Shown piece by piece: positions 43,986 through 50,663 of a DNA stretch of 64,000 bases; position 1 is the stretch's first letter, and the number at the start of each line of letters is the position of its first letter. The DNA is from an uncultured Muribaculaceae bacterium. GTDB taxonomy: Bacteria; Bacteroidota; Bacteroidia; Bacteroidales; Muribaculaceae. The stretch spans positions 124,001 through 188,000 of the forward strand of contig CAJTJV010000002.1 of assembly GCA_910576775.1 (NCBI GenBank), given 5' to 3'. The notes under the pieces were generated by a model that had not been told where the DNA came from, did not search any database, and worked only from the letters and a program-made list of their open reading frames with translations. Both the position numbers and the translations under genes were made by a program.

Positions 43986-45098
43986 ATGTCCCGTTACATA
44001 ACAGTTGCCATACACACATATGAAAAGGCATTGGCGCTACGGTCTTTACTTGAAAGTGAAGGCATTTCAGTTGAACTGAATAATGTAAATCTTGAAGTTC
44101 CGGGGTTTTCTTCCGGTGTGCGTGTCAGAATTCCCGAATCCGACCTTCCGTTGGCTTTGCGCATAATTGAAAATAAGGAGCTTTTTAGAGCCGATAACGG
44201 TGATGACAGCGTCGACAACCATTCGTTGTTAGTTCCTGTCGATCTTAGTGAGAAATCGTTTAAAGCGGCTTGTGTAGCAGCAGAGATTGCATCAAGGAAA
44301 CAACAATCGATAACGCTGCTATATAGTTATATGGATCCTTATATTTCCGGCAATGTGTCGTTTACGGATGTTGTAAGTTACGAAACAAATTTGCCGCTAA
44401 CCAGGGAGGCAATCGAAGCAGAGGCATATAAGCTGATAAATAATTTTGCGGAGCGTTTTCGTTCTCTGATGAAAAAGGGCGAGATTCCTGTTATCAAGAT
44501 AAAGACAAAGGTTGTAGAAGGTGTTCCGGAAGATGCAATAATAGAGTATGCAAAGATCGAGATGCCTCCATTAATTGTCATGGGTACGCGTTGTGCGGCT
44601 CAGAAAGGACGTGATATGATAGGCAGCGTATCTGCAGAAGTTCTTGATGAAGGCCGATTTACCGTTCTCACAGTTCCAGAGCCGGTCGAAATAGAGAAAT
44701 CATTCCAACCGGAGAATATTCTTTTTATGAGTAATCTTGATCAGGACGATATCCTGGCCATGGACGCGTTATATCGTCTTTTCCCGGCTGGTAGTGCAAA
44801 GGTAAGTATCATTCATATTCCCAAAAAGAAAAGGCTTTCGGAGCTGTCGACAGACAAAGCAATCCGTCGACTTAGCGATTATTGCTCCAACAATTTTTCG
44901 CATTTCCATTTTGTGAGTGTTCCTATTGCAACCGACAACAGCGAGAAAGAATTTGTCAAGCTTAATGAAAAGTATAAGTTTGATCTTGTCGTTGTCCCGA
45001 ACCGCCATAGGAATGCATTCAGTCGTCTTTTCAATCCGGGTCTCGCTCATAAGATTCTATTTCACTCCGATATTCCGATGCTTGTTATTCCGGTATAG
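43986..45098 (+). CDS. DUF2007-UspA-UspA fusion protein
   Basis: Protein of 370 residues with three parts. The first, about 1-65, is a small DUF2007-like domain (YITVAIHTYEKALALRSLLE, then IPESDLPLALRII). The second and third are universal-stress-protein folds, about 75-235 and 240-370. USP-like motifs include LLVPVDLSEKSFKAACVAAE (read as LLVPVDLSEKSF) and PPLIVMGTRC. The C-terminal fold ends in KILFHSDIPMLVIPV. The classic ATP-binding G-x2-G-x9-G-S/T is only partly visible in GTRCAAQKGRDMIGSVSAEV (read as MGTRC and DMIGSVSAE). Regulation by nucleotides is therefore uncertain. It sits alone between terminators. Confidence 0.8.
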   Translation: MSRYITVAIHTYEKALALRSLLESEGISVELNNVNLEVPGFSSGVRVRIPESDLPLALRIIENKELFRADNGDDSVDNHSLLVPVDLSEKSFKAACVAAEIASRKQQSITLLYSYMDPYISGNVSFTDVVSYETNLPLTREAIEAEAYKLINNFAERFRSLMKKGEIPVIKIKTKVVEGVPEDAIIEYAKIEMPPLIVMGTRCAAQKGRDMIGSVSAEVLDEGRFTVLTVPEPVEIEKSFQPENILFMSNLDQDDILAMDALYRLFPAGSAKVSIIHIPKKKRLSELSTDKAIRRLSDYCSNNFSHFHFVSVPIATDNSEKEFVKLNEKYKFDLVVVPNRHRNAFSRLFNPGLAHKILFHSDIPMLVIPV

Positions 45099-45122
45099 CT
45101 TAGTTTTTGAAAATGAATAAAA

Positions 45123-45160
45123 ACGGGCGCATTTCAGACAGAATGGCGCCCGTCGTATTT
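45123..45160. terminator. terminator shared by the UspA-type and epimerase genes
   Basis: ACGGGCGC (45123-45130) pairs with GCGCCCGT near 45146-45153, extended by ATT/AAT around a small bulge. Flanking A- and T-rich runs suit both converging genes. Confidence 0.65.
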
Positions 45161-45181
45161 ATAGATAACTGTAGTCGTTGG

Positions 45182-46312
45182 TTATCTTGGAATAACACCT
45201 ATTCCGGGGCGATCTGGTATTGTCACTTTTCCATCAATGACCTTCATTCCGTCGAAGATGTCATTGGCAATCAATAAATTGCCGTCGAGGTCGGCCCAAT
45301 CGACCATAGGAGAGAGCTGTGATGCAGCACTTACTGCACAGGACGTTTCTGTCATGCATCCGAGCATAACCTTCAATCCAAGAGCCTTTGCAAGCACTGC
45401 CATCTTGTATGCCTCATGCATGCCGGTGCTTTTCATTAATTTGATGTTTATACCGTCGTATGCGCCGGCAGCTCGTTTTACGTCCGGAAGACGCTGTAGG
45501 AATTCATCTGCAATAATCGGGAGTGGAGAACGTTCGCGTAGCCATGCGGTATCGTCAATTGCCATTTTGTCCATTGGTTGTTCGACAAATATGCATCCGC
45601 GTTCAGCAAGCCAATGACACATGTCAAGTGCTTTTTCTTTATTGTTCCATCCTTGGTTGGCGTCAACGCATATAGGAACGTTAGAAAATTTTCGGAAGGT
45701 CTCAACAATTTCCTTGTCATGGTCGAGACCCATTTTTACTTTGATTATTTTGAAAGGAGCGGTCTCCTCAATTTTCTTTTCCATTTCTTTTGGGTCTGCA
45801 TCATAGCTGATGGTATAGGAGGTATTTGGAGCAAGTTCGGGATTTAGCCCCCATATCTTATACCATGGTTGTTTCATTATTTTGCCGAGTAGATCGTGTA
45901 ATGCAATATCAACAGACGCTTTTGCCGCGCGATTGTTGGGTGCGACGTTGTCAATATAATCAAGTATTTCTTCGACACGGAAAGGATCTGAAAATTGTCC
46001 TAAATTGAGGTTTGAGAGAAATTGAGATACTGAGGCTATATTTTCGCCGAGATATGGAGGCATGGATGCCTCGCCATAGCCGATGAGTCCATCATATTCG
46101 ATTTCTACCTGTACGCCGGGCGTTGTTGTGCGTTGTGAACGGGCAAGATTGAAAGAATGAAGTAATTTAAGTTCGTATGGGCGGAAACTTAGGTTCAGAC
46201 GACCTGGACGGTTGATTGTTCGGGTTGTGCTGTCGAGCGCCGACAGGGAGATTGGGCTTGTTGCAATCATGGCTCCGAGGAAACCGGTTTTCAAAAAATT
46301 TCGACGGTTCAT
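45182..46312 (-). CDS. dipeptide epimerase, enolase superfamily (L-Ala-D/L-Glu type)
   Basis: Enolase-superfamily enzyme of 376 residues. Catalytic lysines are Lys191 and Lys193 (KIIKVKMG) on one side and Lys291 (INIKLMK) on the other. Metal ligands are Asp217 (CVDANQGW), Glu244 (FVEQPM) and Asp269 (IADEF). This is the muconate-lactonizing subgroup to which L-Ala-D/L-Glu epimerases belong. The N-terminus has a Tat-like twin-arginine start (NRRNFLKTG), implying export, which is unusual for a cytoplasmic-type epimerase. It follows an NlpC/P60 peptidase gene by 30 bases, a pairing that fits murein-peptide use: the peptidase releases L-Ala-D-Glu and the epimerase makes L-Ala-L-Glu. Confidence 0.9.
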   Translation of the reverse strand: MNRRNFLKTGFLGAMIATSPISLSALDSTTRTINRPGRLNLSFRPYELKLLHSFNLARSQRTTTPGVQVEIEYDGLIGYGEASMPPYLGENIASVSQFLSNLNLGQFSDPFRVEEILDYIDNVAPNNRAAKASVDIALHDLLGKIMKQPWYKIWGLNPELAPNTSYTISYDADPKEMEKKIEETAPFKIIKVKMGLDHDKEIVETFRKFSNVPICVDANQGWNNKEKALDMCHWLAERGCIFVEQPMDKMAIDDTAWLRERSPLPIIADEFLQRLPDVKRAAGAYDGINIKLMKSTGMHEAYKMAVLAKALGLKVMLGCMTETSCAVSAASQLSPMVDWADLDGNLLIANDIFDGMKVIDGKVTIPDRPGIGVIPR

Positions 46313-46342
46313 ATGATGTTGAGATTGTTTGCAGGAAAATAA

Positions 46343-47527
46343 TTATTTGTTGAAATACCATGGATGATTTCTCGCTCGGATGATGCCTTCAGTTTCTTCT
46401 TTTCCATCGATTCTGACTGCGTGAAGAAAGGGTGTTGGAAGATATGATTCGGAATCCGGGTCTAAGCTGTTGCGTTTTACTCGTCCGGAAGAGTGTACGT
46501 AATTGCCTTTTTGGTCGTAAATAGCCACGTGTGTGACTTTGCCTGTTTTCGCATTTCCGAAAAATAGTAAATCTCCGGCTCGGCACATTCTCCAGTCTTT
46601 GGCTTCAATTCGCTTTCCATAGAGTGCCTGTTGGGACGCATCTCGCATCAGAATTATGCCATTTGCGAAATATGCAGTTTTCGCAAGCCCGGAGCAGTCG
46701 AGAGCTTTTGTCGACATACCCCCCCAAAGATATGGCGTGCCTTCAATAGCATAAGCGGTATCAAGGATTGTGTTTGCGTCGAAATTCTGGGAAGCCCATT
46801 CTTCTATCGGCGTAAGAGCTGAGATGTCGGCATATGCCAACCGTCCATCAGGAAGTTCGATTTCAAGTCGCCCGTTTTCTACTATAGGTATTGTCCCCGG
46901 AATAGATACGATACAACCACGAACAAGGTCTGTAACAATATCGCGTGTGCCTTTGGCAGTGAACGAACGATAGGCTGCAACCTGAAAGGGAGAGGTCGTA
47001 ATAAAGCGTTTGCTGTCTTTCCAAGATTTAATGTTTTCATTTGATTTTTCGACAACCGAGGATGACGGAATCCAAGCGATATAACCGTCCGGGGTTTGTA
47101 CTTGCCAGAATTCTTTGCTTTTTTGAAGAACTCTTAAAGGAGTTCCCATCAATGCTTGAGTGGAAAGTTCGGCTGAATGCGTCCCTTTTGTACGCAGGCT
47201 CGCAACTGAAAGACGTACAAGTGCCCAGATATCATATGGCATAAGATTTATACTGTCCGTATATTCAATTCCGGCAGAGGAAAGCTGTTTTTTTAACGCA
47301 TTGAAAGCGGTTGAATCGCTTGTTGTACCTTTTATTGTTAAACCTCCATTGTTGTTGCTAAACGCTTTTATTTGGAAAATATTTCGGCGGGCATCAGGCG
47401 CAAATTGTTTCTGGATACCGCTTACAATTTCAGATGCTTTGCGTAGTTCTTCCGCAGAAGATTGAGCTATTGTACAGATAGCAGATGCAAAAACTAATAA
47501 AAGGAATAGAGTAGTATGCTTTTTCAT
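46343..47527 (-). CDS. NlpC/P60 family murein peptidase with SH3 domains
   Basis: Secreted cysteine peptidase of 394 residues. A signal peptide (FLLLVFASAICTIAQ) and an N-terminal domain (about 25-105) come first, then two bacterial SH3-like domains (about 110-160 and 175-240). The C-terminal NlpC/P60 domain has Cys278 (KALDCSGLAK), His333 (VTHVAIY) and His345 (YVHSSGR). YLWGGMSTKALDCSG is the family start. The layout resembles gamma-D-glutamyl-L-diamino acid endopeptidases. It overlaps the transglutaminase gene by 4 bases and precedes the epimerase gene, supporting a role in cutting murein peptides. Confidence 0.9.
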   Translation of the reverse strand: MKKHTTLFLLLVFASAICTIAQSSAEELRKASEIVSGIQKQFAPDARRNIFQIKAFSNNNGGLTIKGTTSDSTAFNALKKQLSSAGIEYTDSINLMPYDIWALVRLSVASLRTKGTHSAELSTQALMGTPLRVLQKSKEFWQVQTPDGYIAWIPSSSVVEKSNENIKSWKDSKRFITTSPFQVAAYRSFTAKGTRDIVTDLVRGCIVSIPGTIPIVENGRLEIELPDGRLAYADISALTPIEEWASQNFDANTILDTAYAIEGTPYLWGGMSTKALDCSGLAKTAYFANGIILMRDASQQALYGKRIEAKDWRMCRAGDLLFFGNAKTGKVTHVAIYDQKGNYVHSSGRVKRNSLDPDSESYLPTPFLHAVRIDGKEETEGIIRARNHPWYFNK

Positions 47528-48906
47528 TTGGTTTCTGAAATAATTGGTTCGGAGGATAATATTTCTAAATTAGAATCCCACGCAGTATAATATATGTTAC
47601 CTCTGCTACATTCGACTTCTCCAAGTTGGAAATCGACAGTTTCACTACGCAGATATTTTTTTGCAGGGAACAGTTCACCACCGATACCTTTGTTGGATGC
47701 AAAGCGATATGAGTCTATGCCATGAGAATAGAAATGTGATATAGCATAGTTTGAACCGGGGTAGCGGCCGAAGGATACATCGACAGGCAACCAGCCGACA
47801 CCTTCGAAATATACCTCTGCCCAATCGTGAAGGTTTATTTCTCCGGGATGGAGCATCCACCCGCTTTCCCAGCGAGCCGGAACCCCAAGGGTGCGCATAA
47901 GCGAGATATACAGGAGCGCGACCTGACCGCAATCGCCGTGTTTTTCTGATATGACGTACTTTGGAATGCTCTCAAGCGTACTATATTCTCTAGCACCGGC
48001 CCATGGGTAGTTGTCCGTAATGTAGTCGTAGACGAGTTCGCTCTGTATAAATGGATTGTTTTCTGATCCTACAACTGCTTTGGCAAGAGAATCAAGGCGT
48101 ATAATATGACGGTTGTCGAATGCGGTATTATGCCGATAAATATCACTCTCTTTATTATACGCTTTGATAGATGCGAGAATATCTTCTTCGCTGCGATATT
48201 GTCCCGAACTTATAAAACTGCCAACATATTCAAAATGAGCGGTGTCTCCGGGAGCGGGCGCCGGTGCTTCGAAATAAATCGTATTGTGTATTGACCGGCC
48301 GTTCGACAAGATATAGGATGCCGGTTCTGTATTTAGAATCTTTACATGGCTTTGACGCGGACATTGATCGCCTTCAAATGGTAGTGGCATCCATACTCGC
48401 AGGGTGTCTCCGATTAGTGAAATATTTCCCGGTACATCAATTGAAAAACGGTAGAGAATTTTGTGACTTAACCCTGATTTGTTTTCTCCGGAATAGTATG
48501 ACAAAATGGAATCTACATAAGAGATTCTCGCATCGGATGCGGTTGCGCCTCTATGGATGAAAGGTTCTCCATAAACAGGATTAAGTATTCCGAAATTGCG
48601 GACTGATTTTCGGAAAAATCTTTGTACACCATTTATATTGAAGGATTCGAGATAATGCTTAGTCAAATAATGGTCTATGTCATTTTCTGAAATATCTGGG
48701 TATTTTTCAAGAAGCTCTTTCAGCAATTGTTCGCGTGTTAGACTGAAATCTCTTTCTATGCGAGCTTGAATAGCTGTGGCTGAATCATTCTCAAGCCAAA
48801 GCGGAAATGATTCAGATGGGGGATTCGCTTCAGCTTCGCGACGAATCAAATAAGCGGCTGTTGCGCCTACAGCTATAACAAAAGCCAATGTCAATGCTTT
48901 CTTCAT
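47524..48906 (-). CDS. transglutaminase-like domain protein
   Basis: Secreted or anchored protein of 460 residues. An N-terminal hydrophobic segment (LTLAFVIAVGATAAYLI) is followed by a helical and beta region of unknown role. The transglutaminase/papain-like core has the triad Cys326 (EKHGDCGQVA), His360 (INLHDWAEVY) and Asp376 (GWLPVDVSFG). Such proteins more often act as peptidases or amidases than as cross-linkers in bacteria. It is first in a three-gene unit with the NlpC/P60 peptidase and the dipeptide epimerase, so a murein-peptide substrate is a reasonable inference. Confidence 0.85.
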   Translation of the reverse strand: MKKALTLAFVIAVGATAAYLIRREAEANPPSESFPLWLENDSATAIQARIERDFSLTREQLLKELLEKYPDISENDIDHYLTKHYLESFNINGVQRFFRKSVRNFGILNPVYGEPFIHRGATASDARISYVDSILSYYSGENKSGLSHKILYRFSIDVPGNISLIGDTLRVWMPLPFEGDQCPRQSHVKILNTEPASYILSNGRSIHNTIYFEAPAPAPGDTAHFEYVGSFISSGQYRSEEDILASIKAYNKESDIYRHNTAFDNRHIIRLDSLAKAVVGSENNPFIQSELVYDYITDNYPWAGAREYSTLESIPKYVISEKHGDCGQVALLYISLMRTLGVPARWESGWMLHPGEINLHDWAEVYFEGVGWLPVDVSFGRYPGSNYAISHFYSHGIDSYRFASNKGIGGELFPAKKYLRSETVDFQLGEVECSRGNIYYTAWDSNLEILSSEPIISETK

Positions 48907-48946
48907 GATTGGGTAGCTTCAGTAGTCGAATTGATGTATTAAGATA

Positions 48947-48977
48947 CAAAAATACGATAATTCGATAAATTATCCAA
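48947..48977 (-). promoter_or_regulatory. promoter of the transglutaminase operon (TTG-N20-TATTTTTG)
   Basis: On the minus strand TTG (48977-48975) is followed after 20 bases by TATTTTTG (48954-48947), 41 bases before the start at 48906. Confidence 0.65.
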
Positions 48978-49129
48978 TCATTATTTTTGTTTTCTAAAGC
49001 TTACTTTCAACAAACAAGTGAAGAAAGAATGGATTGATTGTATTAAATAATTAGGGTAGAAGGGATGTGAAATTGAATTCTACAAGTTTTCTGAATGGAT
49101 AAAAAGAATTTAAATGATAATATAAATAA

Positions 49130-49735
49130 TCAGCTATCTGTTGAGGGCAGAAAGGTTTCGAAACTATTGTCTGTGTACAGGACAATAATGGATGCTATTT
49201 TTTTTGCCGGTTCGTTTTCGATAACTCTTGAATTTATCATTTTAGTGATAATCTCTGTATCCTTGGTTTCTCGAATGGAAGAAATAGGTTGTTTTTGAGA
49301 TTCTGTCCGGTTGATATTTGGAAATAATTTTTCAGAGGCGGAATTTGTTTCTTTTGAGCCGTCGACGTTATTTTGATCAAATTGCTCAAAATCTGCAGCG
49401 TCAGGATAATTGCTATTAAGTTGTTGGTTTTTAATCGAATGTTCGATATGATTAGTTGTGAAAAGGGATTTTTGAGGCTCTGAGATTTCAATATTTGTAT
49501 TTGAACGCATTTCTCCTCGGCCAAATAATAGCCATACGATGTTTAATTCAGGAAAGGCATCGTTAAGTTTAGATAATACATGGTTGTTTAATGATTTATT
49601 ACGACCATGAAGCATTTGTGACATAGAAGGGCGGGGGATACCTGCTTTATCAGCAAATTGAGATGTAGACAATCCGCTGGTTTCTATAAACTTACATAAC
49701 CGTTCAATTATAGGACTTTTTTCGTTGCTTTCCAT
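49130..49735 (-). CDS. XRE-family (phage-repressor-like) regulator
   Basis: DNA-binding protein of 201 residues. The N-terminal helix-turn-helix (about 5-60) has LSTSQFADKAGIPRPSMSQM with the recognition helix RPSMSQML. The phrase ELNIVWLLFGRGEM is typical of Bacteroidales XRE regulators. A polar, Asn/Gln-rich middle has no clear fold. The tail KKIASIIVLYTDNSFETF is a recurrent end motif in this group. ATG 49735 is preferred over 49759, since the promoter -7 box lies at 49762-49769. Repeated TTGCAAAT-like words lie just upstream and may be its own operators (inference). Confidence 0.82.
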   Translation of the reverse strand: MESNEKSPIIERLCKFIETSGLSTSQFADKAGIPRPSMSQMLHGRNKSLNNHVLSKLNDAFPELNIVWLLFGRGEMRSNTNIEISEPQKSLFTTNHIEHSIKNQQLNSNYPDAADFEQFDQNNVDGSKETNSASEKLFPNINRTESQKQPISSIRETKDTEIITKMINSRVIENEPAKKIASIIVLYTDNSFETFLPSTDS

Positions 49736-49759
49736 AATTCGTAATTCTAAATTCGGCAA

Positions 49760-49874
49760 TGCAAATGTAAAAACTATTATTCACATACGCAAATTTTAAA
49801 TTGCAAATATAATTTTGCGATTGTAAATTGATGCATTTGCAAAACGAAACTAAATGACTGTTGCAATTGCAAAT
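49760..49874. promoter_or_regulatory. cluster of TTGCAAAT-like words, possible operator array
   Basis: At least five copies of a TGCAAA/TTTGCA word lie within 115 bases. They include TTGCAAAT at 49801, the palindrome TTTGCAAA at 49836-49843 and the palindrome TTGCAATTGCAA at 49861-49872. The cluster overlaps the promoter of the adjoining XRE regulator. That is the arrangement expected of autoregulation, but binding is not shown. Confidence 0.45.
49762..49793 (-). promoter_or_regulatory. promoter of the XRE regulator (TTTG-N20-TACATTTG)
   Basis: On the minus strand TTTG (49793-49790), 20 bases, then TACATTTG (49769-49762). The -7 box is 26 bases before ATG 49735. It lies within the repeated TGCAAAT-like words. 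Confidence 0.72.
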
Positions 49875-50300
49875 CAGCTGCGTTGTGAGTGGATTACCAG
49901 TGCGAGACGCCTATACTGATGCTATAGATTGCTTTTGGTATGGTGTTAGTAACGAGGTGCTTTTGTTGCTGTGTGGCGCGCATCATCTTGCTACGCAGTG
50001 GTGGTGTTGCTAAGTTAAAGTACTGGTTGATTTATTTTGCCTAACTTAATGGAGCACTGGCAGGTGTGGAGTCTTTTAATAAATGCTAACGCAGGGCTGT
50101 GATAGCAGGAATTGCCTGATTTGAAATTGTGAATAATGTTAGTGGGCGATTTTTGGATGTGTGTAAGTTCGTTGATTTTAATTTCGAGGCATGAAATAGG
50201 ATGCGTTTTGAATTGTAAACAGCTTTCGTTGTTTTTGTGACATTTGGGAACTTTGGTATGTTCTGTCGGAAAAGAATTCGTTTTATGAAATATTAGTGTA
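49875..50300. other. gene-poor region; short open frame and possible ncRNA
   Basis: A plus-strand frame open from about 49861 can be read from GTG 49885 to TAA 50013 (42 residues). It is rich in Cys and Trp and ends in HHLATQWWCC. It has no clear ribosome site. The rest, 50014-50300, shows no convincing frame. A 143-codon minus-strand frame (50015-50446) has biased, unrecognisable composition and runs through the terminator at 50301, so I do not call it. No tRNA-like fold is seen. The orphan plus-strand terminator that follows suggests an unannotated transcript. Confidence 0.35.
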
Positions 50301-50337
50301 GCCAGATGATTATTAATAATTGTCTGGCCGTTTTTTA
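50301..50337 (+). terminator. orphan intrinsic terminator
   Basis: GCCAGATGATTATT pairs over 14 positions (two G-U) with AATAATTGTCTGGC, followed by CG and six T residues. It faces right, yet no plus-strand gene ends nearby; the closest gene (XRE) runs left. Confidence 0.82.
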
Positions 50338-50614
50338 GAGTCTCAGAATCCAAAATTTCAATATGCGTACTATGTTGTATGTATTTATAACATTCTCGTG
50401 AGCTAAAAGTTCCTCGAATTTGTTTTGAAGCCCTTGAATTATACAAATTTGCTATAATCTATCTATATATAATTGAGATGTAATAATTCGATTCAACGGG
50501 GTTCAGCCTTCTCATGTGTCATACTAATCTCTGTGCAAGATAATGGTGATTATGTTAAATAGAGTATGGGCGCAATTGAATATGATTTTTGCCGTTGTTC
50601 TCGCTGGCCTCTCC

Positions 50615-50645
50615 TTGATGATTTGGAAAGAAATGCGTATCTTTG
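50615..50645 (+). promoter_or_regulatory. uvrA promoter (TTG-N20-TATCTTTG)
   Basis: TTG at 50615-50617, exactly 20 bases, then TATCTTTG at 50638-50645. ATG 50664 follows after 18 bases, so the leader is very short. Confidence 0.78.
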
Positions 50646-50663
50646 TAATAAATAACCGAAAGA

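Noticed and set aside
50015..50446. Minus-strand open frame of 143 codons upstream of uvrA
   Set aside because: No recognisable motif, odd His/Ser/Asn-rich composition, no ribosome site or promoter, and it runs through the terminator at 50301-50337.
49130..50663. Prophage suggested by the phage-repressor-like regulator
   Set aside because: No integrase, structural or lysis gene is present. XRE regulators with this tail occur singly in Bacteroidales chromosomes.
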